In this document: piece by piece, positions 10,501-22,600 of the stretch
How positions within the stretch are numbered: position 1 is the first letter of the stretch
Layout: every line of letters begins with the position of its first letter
Source: Chiridota heheva
Taxonomy: Eukaryota; Echinodermata; Holothuroidea; Apodida; Chiridotidae
NCBI GenBank assembly: GCA_020152595.1
Contig: JAIGNY010001701.1
Span: 1,403,733 to 1,467,732 of the forward strand
Length of the DNA: 64,000 nt
Direction: 5' to 3'
Notes under the pieces: model-generated
The model's input: only the letters and a program-made list of their open reading frames with translations
Told to the model about the DNA's origin: nothing
Database searches by the model: none
Position numbers and translations under genes: made by a program

Positions 10501-12384
10501 TATGAAGCTCTGAACTACAAAGAATGATGATTGCTATCAAAATTTAATTTAAATCATTTTTGTTTGATGTCAGCTACAAAGCTTGTATTCACATCACATA
10601 CATTAAGATAGACATCTTTAGTGGTTATGGTCATAACTGCAAATACCAACATTCATTAGTCAGTGGCAAAACCCCTAGTTTTAACAGGTTTTTTTCTTTC
10701 TATATTTCAAAAATGATGTGGAGATCCTATAAGAAAGTTGGTGATATATTCACACTAATCCGAACCTTTCTGTCAAAGGAATTTTTTTTTGAGGATTTAT
10801 AAATTTTAGAAATTACATAAGAATAGGAAGAACTTAATATTACAAAATGACCCAAAACACTAGAATCGCTTCAGCTGTTTGCGATCCTCAGTTTAGGTGC
10901 TTTATTGGACACAGGACACACAAGTTAAATGAATATGGATGCCAGTTTTTCCTTTCTTAAAGACAGTAACTAAAAGTAAGACACATTTGAAATGTTCTTG
11001 GTATAAATTTTAAGGATTTTTTTTCCGCTTGTCTGTCATTGTGTAGAAGAGTTTAGGTTTTTAAGTTTAGGTTTTATGAGGAGAGAAGTGTGTATTTTCC
11101 TTTTATTTTGAAAAAGGGATTGTGTGAAAGAAAGACAATGGGAGTAATTAATTAACAGCTTTGAATGTGATCCTCATCATATCCTGGATTGAAGAAAACA
11201 AAATATGAACAAGGAATAATCTGAGAGTGCGGTCAAAATTTTGTAGATGCTTGTGCTGTTTAATTAGCAGTCTCTTTGTATGCATTTACTGTTATTGTAG
11301 AACTCTTTCTAACATTGTTACCAATATTGAAAAGCATACAGAGTACTTTCATATTCTGAAGAAATTTAATCATATGACTTGTTATTTTCAGACACGATTA
11401 CAACTGGGAAAGTTGTGCAAATCAAAAATAGTTTGTTTAAAAACAGCAGTTTGAAAAATTAACGATGTAAGCATTAGCTTTGAAAATGTCCGTGTATACA
11501 TGTGTATTTCACATGTGATGTTTGTGTGTAAATTGTCCGGCTTAAAATGCAATTTGTCATCAGCCATATCAGGCACAATAAATACATAGGGAATTGATTT
11601 TAATATCAAAAGGACTTTCCTGATACAATTGTATTTCCTTTCTCAATATTGAGGGGCTAGTGGTATTTTAAGAATGGGAGGTCCAGGTACTGGATCTTAA
11701 TTAATGATTGTGATTTAAAGTTTCCTTTTTTATTGTCATCTTCAAAAAAATAGATTAGTAAACTTTTTTCAAGTATAAATTTTTGCCATCCATGTTTTCA
11801 GTGCAAATACAAAAGAGGGACACTTCCATGTGGCAGATTTGAAATTGGTGTGTTTTTAAATGTTTCAAAAATGATCATTTTTCTTCCATCTTTCTCTTTG
11901 CGATTTTAAATTTTATTTCCTAAGACAAATTTTTGACGACCTGGCACAACTTAATTCTGAATATATACCATCAAGGATATGCTGTGTGCCAGTTCAAAAC
12001 ATTTTCTAATTGTAACCATTTTTGTATGGTCTTTAAAAATTGTTAAGATGTTTATATTCCATGAGAAATTTATCTTGTAGTTAGTGTTTAGCTTTATGAT
12101 ACAGTTGTAAATGAAATACAGTGATTAAAGCTTGATTTTTGAATATATACATTTGTGTATATTTGCAAAATATGTTGAGAATAATTCTAGTATTATGTAT
12201 TCAGATGAAATCAATCAGCAATTAATTGATTGACTAAGTTTTATTGTTGGTGTTGTTTTCTTAGTTGAGGTTTTCCTGTAAGTTGTTTCTGTTTTGCTGA
12301 TTGAGCATAAAATAAATAATACTGGGAAAATACCATATATTGCCTTATTGTCTTTTTTTATACCACAAGTTCTGATTGTGGAAC
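10501..12384. other. Intergenic DNA, no feature recognised
   Basis: A/T-rich, short open frames only, no repeats of note. It may include the far end of a long PRKAR2 3' UTR, but nothing in the sequence proves this. Confidence 0.45.
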
Positions 12385-14136
12385 AATTAGGGGTGTGAGT
12401 TAGGCTTAAAGGGTACAATAGGGTGAGTTAGACTCAAAGGTGCACAATAGGGGTGTGACATAGACTTAAAGGGGCACAATAGGAGTGTGAGTAATTAGGT
12501 TTAAAGGGGCACAATAGGGTGTGAGTTAGGCATAAAGGGGCACAATAGCGGTGTGAGTTAGGCTTAAAGGGGCACAATAGAGTGTGAGTTAGGCTTAGAA
12601 GGGCACAATAGGGGGTGAGTTAGGGTTAAAGGGCACAATAGGGGTGTGATTTAGGTTTAGAGGGCACAATAGGGGTGCCACTTAGGCTTAAAGGAGCACA
12701 ATAGGGGTGTGAGTTAGGCTTAAAGGGTACAATAGCGGTGTGAGTTACAATTAAAGTGCACAATAGGGTGTGAGTTAGGCTTATAGGGGTGTGAGTTAGG
12801 CTTAAAGGGGCACAATAGAGTGTGACTTAGATTTAAAGGGGCACAATAGGGTGTGAGTTGGCTTAAAGGAGCACAATAGGGGTGTGACTTAGACTTAAAG
12901 GGCACAATAGCGGTGTGAGTTTGGCTTAAAGGAGCACAAAAGGGGTGCGAGTTAGGCTTAAAGGGCACAATAGGGGTGTGAGTTAGACTTAAAGGGCACA
13001 ATAGGGGTGCGACTTAGGCTCAAAGGGGCACAATAGGGGTGTGAGTTATGCTTAAAGGGCACAATAGGGGTGTGAGTTACAATTAAAGGGCACAATAGGG
13101 TGTGAGTTAGGCTTATAGGGGCGTGAGTTAGGATTAAAGGGCACAATAGGGTGTGAGTTAGGCTTAAATGAGCACAATAGTGGTGTGAGTTAGGCTTAAA
13201 GGGGCACAATAGTGGTGACTTAGGTTTATAGGGTGTGAGTTGGGGTTAATGGGCAAAATTGAGGTGTAAGTTAGGCTTAAATGGGCACAATAGAGTATGA
13301 GGAAGGCTTAAATGAGCACAATAGGGGTGTAAGTTGGGCTTGAAGGAGCAAAATAGGGGTGTGAGTTAGGGTTAAAGGGCACAATAGTGGTGTGAGTTAG
13401 GCTTAAAGGGGCACAATAGGGGGTGTGGGTTAGGCTTAAATGGAACAATAGTGGGGTGTGAGTTAGGCCTAAAGGGGCACAATAGGGTGTGAGTTAGGCT
13501 TAAAGGGGCACAATAGGGATATGAATTAGGCTTAAAGAAGTACAATAGGGGTGTGAGTTAGTGTTAAAGGGGCACAATAGGGGTGTGATTTAGGGTTAAA
13601 GGAGCACAATAGGGGTGTGAGTTGGGCTTAAAGAGGCACAATAGCGGTGTGAGTTAGGCTTAAAGGGGCAACAGAGTGTGAGTTAGGCTTAGAAGGGCAC
13701 GATAGGGGGTGAGTTAGGGTTAAAGTGCACAATATGGGTGTGAGTTAGGTTTAAAGGGCACAATAGGGGTGCGACTTAGGCTTAAAGGAGCACAATTACA
13801 ATGACGGTGTCATCGCCTGCGTATTCGGTTAGGCGTATAGGGGTGTAAGTTAGGCTTAAAGGGCACAATACAGTGTGAGTTAGGCTTATAGGTGTGTGAA
13901 TTAGTCTTAAACAGGCACAATAGGGGTGTAATTTAGACTTGAAGAGGTACAGTAGGGTGTGAGTTAGGTTTAAATGAACACAATGGGGGTGTGAGTTAGG
14001 CTTAAAGCGGCACAATAGAGTGAGTTAGGTTTAAAGGGGCACAATAGGGGTGTGAGTTAGGGTTAAAGGGCACAATAGGGGTGTGAAATAGGCTTAAAGG
14101 GCACAATAAGGGTGCGACTTAGGCTTAAAGGAGCAC
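12385..14136. repeat. 31-bp minisatellite (~56 units)
   Basis: Head-to-tail units of about 31 bp with core GGCACAATAGGGGTGTGAG then TTAGGCTTAAAG. Units vary in G-run length and by small deletions. Near 13,760-13,831 the array contains a copy of the SINE 3' end (AATGACGGTGTCATCGCC then TGCGTATTCGGTT) identical to the one at the array's right border (14,110-14,173), so a ~342-bp segment including SINE sequence has been duplicated inside the array. Confidence 0.92.
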
Positions 14137-14393
14137 AATTACAATGACGGTGTCATCGCCTGCGTATTCGGTTATGATAGTAACAATGCTATCACGAAAC
14201 TCTTAATACAACCTGCACGAGAACACAGGTACGACGTATGGAAAGACATAACATCAATAACCAAGTCAATGTCCACGGCCTTTGATAACCCAGTTGTGGT
14301 GCACTGGCGTGTCTACCCAACCCAGGCTTGAACACAGGGTCTCATGGTCTGTAGACATGTATGATAATTACCGCTACACCACAGTTGGTAGAC
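14137..14393 (-). repeat. tRNA-derived SINE, minus strand, near full length
   Basis: Reading leftward from about 14,393: a tRNA-like head with A-box-like GGTGTAGCGGTAATTATC and B-box-like TGTTCAAGCCTGG. The body runs through GTGCACCACAACT, GGCCGTGGACATTGACTTGG and ATAGCATTGTTACTATCATA to the border with the 31-bp minisatellite. The body is also found in plus orientation at 44,907-45,082. Confidence 0.75.
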
Positions 14394-15353
14394 ATTTTGA
14401 AATTAGAACAACTTTATATCTCAGAAGTTAAAAACGCGAATAATTGAAGCTTAAAATCCCGTGATTAGAAAAATGCCTGTTTGTTGCATTCAATATTTGT
14501 TTTCACTGTTCCCTGGTAGGTAAAACATTTCGAATATGTTATATCAGTCGGCGTAGGCTTTTCCTTCTAAAAAAAAAAGAGGAAGATATGTCACCGTTGG
14601 ATTTATAATGAGCTTGCTGTGCAGAATTAGACTCCACCTGTCCGTATGGAGCATTTGACCGGCAGAGGACTGGTACCAGAGGGGCGACGCGCCTCAATTG
14701 TTTTTAAAGTTAGAAATATACCCTTTCAGTAATGAAAAGTCAGAAAATACTTTTTCAATACTGAAATACTGTGTTCTTCAAAGATTATGAATAATTGATT
14801 TTATATTGATCTTTGGTTTGAAAGAAAGCTAAATATCTGCACGCTTTGCATGCAAAAACTATATGTTTATGTCATTCAGTCGGACTTCCTCTGATTCTAA
14901 TCAATCTGATACTTTTTCTCATCCATTTTCTTACATCAGTTTCCTACAAACATTGGCGTAGCCACGGAGGGGAAGGGTACGCCACTTTCAGGAATAACGT
15001 CACCAATGTCCCTTTGATCTCCCTTGTTTTTTTACTGTTGACATTAAAAGCCATATTTTGGACATGTCTTTGTATAAAATCTCAGGTTGTGAGACCCTTC
15101 GGTATAAGAGTCGAAACCCTCTTGTCAAAGACCGACGGGCAATGTTACTTTTCATCTAATATTGACTTGCTTTCCATGGATCCAGTCTACTGAATTTCAC
15201 TCAATTCATGGAAGAAAAATTGAAAAATTTACTTCTATTTGGTCTATGACATGTATGACGTTTTTTGACATTGACTCTCGGGATGAGACTTACAGTAGTA
15301 ACACCTTTGTTGGGTCGAGGGGTAAAGAAATTTCCAGCAACTCACATTTAGAG
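14394..15353. other. Intergenic DNA with a possible MITE end
   Basis: Mostly plain sequence. At about 14,953 the string TTGGCGTAGCCACGGAGGGG resembles the end of hAT-like elements (CAGTGGCGTAG...), but no matching opposite end was found, so only a remnant can be suggested. Confidence 0.35.
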
Positions 15354-15427
15354 GTATCACCTGTTAGCGCAGTCAGCAGCGTGTCAGTCTCATCTAAATG
15401 TAGTAAGTTCGAGCCGCACACGAAGCA
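15354..15427 (+). pseudogene. tRNA-Met-derived pseudogene or SINE head
   Basis: GTTAGCGCAGTCAGCAGCGT followed by GTCAGTCTCAT closely follows the D-arm and anticodon arm of elongator tRNA-Met (CAT at the anticodon position). AGTTCGAGCC then GCACACG gives the T arm. The anticodon stem 3' side is damaged and the acceptor ends do not pair, so a functional tRNA is unlikely. It could be an isolated tRNA pseudogene or the head of a SINE. Confidence 0.75.
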
Positions 15428-16592
15428 GCGAGTTACACCTAACATATTTTGCATGCAAGATTGCGCCCTTACATCAGCGATGTTCGGTTTTTCCACATAT
15501 TAGAAAATCGAACATCTCAAGGCCACCGAAAATGTACTCGTCACTGCCTCACACTCCATACATACAGTGTTTTTGTTTTTTTTTTTATACATACACTGTA
15601 CGTACGGAGTTTATATCGGGAATGGTTTAAGCGGACACAGCGCTCACATTATTTAGGAAATATTTAGTGAGGGCGCTGCAAATAGCAATGTCGTAGATGA
15701 CGGGGCACAATATTGGTATGGTTAGCTATTTACCCCCATATGAATATTAAAAATCGGGGCGGGGTGACTGGACTGTAGGAGCATACCAGGATTTGAAAAA
15801 TGGAGGGAATATTTCGAGTTCGAACCTGTCGGGTACTGTATCATCGATCCTCAACAGATCTGTCACCATGGGATTGGTATATGAACTTTTTTTAGTCTGG
15901 TGTGGTCAGTCGAACATTCACCTCCTTATATTCATTTTTCTCCCGTGGAATGGTTAATGTAAGAAGACTTTGGAACCTGTAGTTTGTTTTATTGTACACT
16001 GTGCAATCGGAGATCACTACATAAAGTGGCGATTCCAAGAGAGGAAAGAGGGTTGGGGAGGGGGAGGGGACGGACTCACACTTTGTCAAAAATAAAGTTG
16101 GATCTTCAAACACCGCTGCCTACTTTCAACTTCCAAGGTAGGGGATAAGTGAGGGAGGTATTATGGGGTAACCCATATATTTTTCAAAACTTTCGGGGAA
16201 TATTTAGAGTTGAACAAGCTTTAACGTACTAACCACCCTCCCCATTCTCTAAGAGAAAAATCACAGGTTGGATTCAGGAATAAGTCAACTTGACGAGAGA
16301 AAAAAAAATCTGGTTCAAGTCCATCCCAGTAATTTTGATATACAAAGCCTGTTGCTAAAATGGAGGGTTTTCGGTGCAACATTGACGATGGTTATGCACC
16401 TGGAAAGGTTTTCCTGCCCCACACTCTTAGAATATTTTTAGAGGGCGCCACCATCCCTGATTAGCACAGAGGACAGAATGACCGTAGCAAAATGGCATAA
16501 CGCTACCATAACAACAAAAATCCACGGTTTTAACGACTGTTGCAGCAGTTATCAAAGATATATAAATATGCAGATATTAAAATGATACAGAA
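15428..16592. other. Upstream region of the ERICH2-like gene
   Basis: No exon seen. B-box-like strings (AGTTCGAACC near 15,820; GGTTCAAGTCC near 16,313) suggest further decayed tRNA-derived repeats. A promoter would be expected in this region if the first exon proposed at 16,593 is right, but no core element can be asserted. Confidence 0.35.
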
Positions 16593-16630
16593 ATGGAACG
16601 GAGTGATCTTAATGAGATCGAAAATTACAG
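16593..16630 (+). CDS. ERICH2: ERICH2-like gene, tentative first coding exon
   Basis: ATG at 16593 opens MERSDLNEIENY and stops at a GTTTGA donor in phase 2, which is exactly the phase needed by the next exon (AG|G = Arg). An in-frame TAA lies five codons upstream. The donor is weak and tRNA-like repeat sequence lies just downstream, so a different first exon is possible. Confidence 0.33.
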
Positions 16631-19600
16631 GTTTGAATTGTTTATCAATGTTTCTATATTAAGGAAAATACGTGGATTGTGATTCTGAATCCATTTCTTG
16701 TCAACGTGCTTTATCCACTACACTAGTTGCACGAAATATAGTTTTAGAAGAGTTGTTACTGTGGCTAGTTATTATACATATCCATAAGTACGCTTAACAT
16801 TGGGATTGCCGTACGAGGGCTGTTATAGGTTATATACAATTCCTATGTTTTTCAAAGTTCACACTTTGTAGAAAATTGATGATTGAAAAATAACTTACTT
16901 TTTGGATATTATTAGACTTTAGTCTACCAATTAGTCTGAGTAATACACTTTAAAAAAAAAAAAAAAATCCTAAATCTTTACCTATTTAGCACCATGACGG
17001 GATAAAGATTTTGGAGTCATTTTTTTGGTTGCCATCTTACTTAAGTTAGTCACTGCATGTTTGTAATCAACTATTCAAATGTCCGCAAATAAGTTTTAGG
17101 ATGTTTCACTAAACTGCAGGTTGATTTTTTGCTGACAACATTTTTTTTGGTCCATATAATTTTGTTAAATAATTTTTAGTATAAAAACTGCGTGTGAAAA
17201 CAAATAAGTAAAACATCAAGAATGTTTACGTTAGATTATATAATTGTACTTTACAAGTATTATCTTTATTTTTTTCCTCAAATAAATCTAAAACATATTA
17301 CCCCCACTAAAATGTTATAGCCCCGGTAGCTTTGAACTTTGACAGTACTTTGGAGAGCTCGTCAAATGATTTTTACGGAAGAAAAGTAATCCAGTAAATA
17401 CTTTGATAAAAGTAATTAAAACCGCTATAAAAATAGTTTTTGAAGACATAGATGGGCTTCAAACATCATGAGTAAGCATTGTGGGTGAAGAAAAAAGTTA
17501 AATGGTTTTGTTTTCACAAAGATCTTAAAACTGAGATTTTCATATTTTTTTCGCACAAGGCTTAAAACAGTACAGCAAGGTATAGGTTTTTGTAGTACCC
17601 TTAGACAGCCAGCCATCACTAACGGCAGCCATACTAACTCGGCTGGCATCAGTCCAAAGGTACTACGGGAAGTACTGGACTAGGGCCTAATTACCTACGT
17701 TAGTAGGCCTCATGTTCGTGGTAGAATCAAATGATCTGTATCCACCTTATGTACTGTAAGCTATTTGTACATTATGCCTGTTTGTCAGAGTGAAAAAGAT
17801 GAAACAATAGTAATGTCATTGTATAATTAGTTTAATTATTATTTATCTTTGTGTTGTTACCATCTCACAAAATTAAGTGTTACTTTTCTCTGTAGGAAAA
17901 GTCCTTCAAGAAGATCATCTGGCAGTCGTGTAAGTGAATTCTATTGTATATTCATTTCATTTCATGATCATTTATTTCCACATTATGCAATATAAACAAA
18001 AGTAGTGACAAAAAACTCACCAAAAGTAAAGTAGGCCTTCAATCAAATTTTGAATATAACAAATAACATTTGTTTCTGACCTTGTTACCAGTAATACATT
18101 GCAATGGATAGGAGAGAGAAAGAATTTAGAAACTTATTTTATAATTCTTCCCCAAACTTACATGTAGATTAAATTACAACCAAAACAACAGTAAAATAAA
18201 GTCTTGTAAATGTAACAGTGGCTTAATTGTTACTAATTGTATTAGGCCTAATGTTAATGATAATAGAACTAAACACAAAAATATATAACAAAAAAATATG
18301 TCAATTTTATATGTCTCTATATACATCCCTAATTTCACATTTATACAATTTATTAAAGATCCTTTCACTACTACATTGTTTCAGCTTATCCTTCAGTAAG
18401 TTCCATAGCTTAATTCCATAGATAGAAGTACAGGTAAAACATGCCTAATTTTTTTATTTTGTTCAGTAAAATAATTATGTTTTCCTTCACAATTAAATGA
18501 AATTGGCAGATTTGGTGGCAAAGACCTTCTCTTTGCTCTAAACATAAATGATTCAACATTGAAGTTGGTCATATTTTGAGGATAATATTGAATATTTGAA
18601 AAGAAAATACATTTACTGAATATGAGTTTTGAGTTTGGAAATGAGGCAAATGTGTACAATTGTTAGCAAATAGCATTGACATACCCAGTGGTATTCACTG
18701 CTTGTTTCTGATGATGTATATACTGTATACTGATTCCAATTCTTTAAAACTGATACAAAATGTAACTTAATTATGGATTCAAATAGCTCAGTTGGTAGAG
18801 GGAATGATTGAGATGCTGGAAGTCACAGGTTTGAGGCTAGCTTAAATCTGATCTAACCAGAACATTAAAAGGAATGTATGTTGTCAGCTCCTGCTCCTCA
18901 TTCAGCTGTTGAGAGAAGTGGCAATGGTTGAATAGCACTCACTGTCTTTCAGGGGTGATGTAAAACCATTTCACACCCTGCCTGGTTCTCTGAACACTTC
19001 TCGAAAAAAGCAGGTGTTACCCCAGTGTTCATCCACTTCCCATCCTGGCAAATTCCTTGGGTCTACTGTACACTGAAAACAAGTCAAAGGTGACTTCCAT
19101 GTGTTTCCCCTGGGCATGTGCCTATAATTCTTTAAAAAATAAAAAAATATAAAATGATTCATGTTTGACATGTTTTTTATTCTAGAATTGTCTTTTAAAA
19201 ATTTTGTCTCGGCAGGCATCCATTATGGGGACTTGTGTAATGATTATTGATTTAGTGTCACACTTGAAGTCCTTACTTAGCCTCACAATCTGTTTCCAGT
19301 AAAATCCTAAAAATAACTCTCACAAGAAGCCATGTGATGTAAAGCTAACTATTTTTCTTTACAGACCCCCATTAGACGCCAAGGAAGTAGATTAGAAGTA
19401 CTAACACCTGATGGAAGTGGACTTGAAGAAATATCCTTAGAAAAGAACAGACATGACATTTATAACCCAGAAGGTTGGTGTATACTATTTTTACTGTAAT
19501 GTTCATATCTGTCCATTGGCACATTTGTGTTAGACATAGGTATTGTTCTCTATTTTGTCTTTGTAAATTTTTAAAACCTTTTCATTTTCACGCATATTTT

Positions 19601-22600
19601 TCCATTCTTTTGATAGAGCACTAATTAAATGGGTTATCCGTCGAAAAGTGAGGGCATAATCTTTGCTAAGTCGAGGGAATTTTGAAATAGCACAGGTCTG
19701 ATTTTTGATACTCGTGTCATTGAAATATTATTCAAGTACATTATTCCAGAAATAATTATCAACGTTTGTATTAAAGTATTTCAGTACCATCACGTGCATG
19801 AAAAGTTCATTAGAATATTCTTGAGACTCAATCAAAAATACACCCTCACTTTTTAGTCACCAACTCCTTTAAGTGTTTGGAGCTTAATCTTATATCCAAC
19901 AGAAAGAAGTCCCAGCCAGATGTCTCTTCAGAGAATTGTCAACTCAGAGGGGAGAGAGACACATAGTGCTGGATCAGATGGGCGAGATTCAAGACAACAA
20001 CTGACATCCCCATCACTTGGTAGAAGTAGCAGTGAATCCAGACTGGGGACTTCTGTAGATGATATAAACTCTCCTAGAATTGTGCCAAGGAAGCAGGTTG
20101 TGCTTCCAACTGTGAGAAGAGACTTTGAAAGGTTTGTAATGTAGTTTCTTTGGAGAAGAATGATTTTTAAGGAATATTCAAGTGAATTTTCATTAATATG
20201 GCAGAGGACTATGGAAAAAACGATATGGAGAGCAATGTGAATTTCAGAATCTGTTCTCTCAAATTTATGTTCTGAATTTTCCTAAATCATGCATTTTGCA
20301 CCCTTTTGTTTTTGGGGGGATTTTCTCTTTGAGAAAAGATGACTGATTTTGACAATATTGTTCCTTTCTAGTTTTTTTTTCTCCCGTTGTGACTTGCCCA
20401 CACGCCCTGTTCTTTACTTGTACAGTGGTTCCCCTATAGTAGTTGCGCGACTTTTTTTTAGTTGCCTGGGGACTCCCGGTCCTTGGTTTTTTATTCCAAC
20501 ATACCCAAACCCTTCTACCACGCCCTTGACTCTCTCTCCCCTCCTCATGACCTGCCTGCTACCTCCATAGACCATTCCTTAGCCCCAGTCCCCAAAATTT
20601 TAATAATTCAGGCCACCAACAAACCAAACCGTTTTAAAAGGGTTTCTCCCTTCCTCATGCACAAGGCACTTCACGGCCTTGTCGGCACCCTCCCCAAGGT
20701 TTCTTCCTTCAGATCCGGTGATCTTCTGGTGCACTGCACCAGGGACACTCAAACCACCACCCTCCTCTCCACCAAAACCCTAGCTAACACTGGTATTGAC
20801 ATAGCAGTTACCCCCCACCATTTCCTGAACTCAAGCAAAGGCATCATCAAAACTAGGGACCTTGCCTACTTGACAAATGAAGACCTTGTAGAGGAACATG
20901 CCAGCCAACATGTAACTAAGGCCTGTTGTCTCATCTTCAAAAGAGATGGTGCTGAAATACCCACCAATACCATCTTCCTGACTTTTGCCGCACCAACCCT
21001 CCCCTCCCACACACTGCCAGCTATCTCAGAATCTTGTCACCCCATACATTCCCAATCCCCTCCGCTGTCATAAGTGCCAGAGGTATGGCCATGGAAAGAA
21101 CTCCTGCCGCAGCCAAGCGTACTGTGGCAATTGTGGATCCTCGGACCATGACAGTTTCTCTTGCACCAATGCACAACACTGCACAAATTGCGATGGTTCT
21201 TACCCAGCCAACCACCCCTCCTTCTCAAAATCCTTTGTAACTCTCACCTCCCCACATCTTCTTAAGGGTGAGGATCCCATGTCTAACTTCAAGCCCTCAG
21301 GAACTTTAAAACTAGCCCGACCACCCGCAACCTCTTTCGCATCAGCCATGCCAAAGCCAGGCCCACTATCAAAGACAGTAAAAACCAACACTTGGAACAA
21401 GTTCACCTCTTCTCTCACCACCAACACCCCCACCAAGAAGATTTGGAGTATGCTAAACACCTTTCACGGCAGGGTGGGCAAGTCTCTCATCTCTCTTGGA
21501 ATGGCAATCTACTCACCGACAGCTTCCACCAGGGTGGGCAAGTCTCCCATTTCCCATCTCTCTTGGAATGGCTACTCACCGACAGCTTCCACGGCAAGGT
21601 GGGAATGTCTCCCATCTCTCTAGGAATGACAATCTTTAGAAAAAAGGATAATCTTAATCCTAAATCCAAACATCTCATACCTGGAGGCCAAGTAATTCCT
21701 CTCCCTTCCCTTCAAACATCAAACCTTTCTACTGGAGCATAGTACTTTTCCTCAAACACCAATACCGACCCCTTCCCCTAACACTACCAAAAGGCTCACG
21801 TTATCCTACTCACCATCCTCACCTGGCTCTTTCCTTATCTGGAGGCCCTAAGCCCATCACCATTGCCAACAACTCAACCACACCCATTACACAAACCACC
21901 TCCGCCTGGAATTACCTCTCTCCAGCCAGTCCTTCCTCTGCTAAGATCTCCCCTCATCCCTACCCAGTTAACACCTCAAATGCCATCAAACATTGCCATT
22001 TTTAGACCTCCAACTTTGGCCAACAAATCAACAAACAATCCACCATCCAAACTCCACATGTTATGTCACACCTTTTCCAACTCCCAAGAAGAGAGCATGG
22101 CTTGTCTGAGCATTAACAACATTGCGGAATCCACCAAATAAACTTCTATGTGGACCTCAACTTTCCCGCAGCTTTTCTCTCTCGATGAAAACCAGCCTCA
22201 ACCGGCTGCCAACAAAAGAAATAAGGGACAGATCCAAACCTCCAAAAACCTTGTGTTAGCCAACCCAGACACAAGAGATCTTCCTCCAGATATTCCCCCC
22301 TCTCTAACACCACTTGGGAAGCAGACCCCACGCTCTCCTCAAAATCTTCAGGATCACCATTTGTGCCAAGCTCGACTGCAATATTGTCTACTGTGCCGCT
22401 TACAACTCTTACCCCAATCACATCAACACCATCCACAATGAAGCCCTTGAAGCCAATGAAACCCCCTTTCTGCTAAGGTGTAGAAAGCTTAGCCTTTCCT
22501 ATGCTTTTAGAGCCCTCACCAACATCAGAAACCCCATCTACAACCTCATTAGGTATCCCAATCTCTCCACCTTTTTTGATAGGACTAAAACCATATCCTA

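Noticed and set aside
12720..14015. Pro/His/Ser-rich minus-strand open frames (SHPYCAPLSLTHT)
   Set aside because: Translation of the 31-bp minisatellite; no start, splice or conservation evidence.
15354..15427. Functional tRNA-Met gene
   Set aside because: Acceptor stem does not pair and the anticodon stem is damaged.
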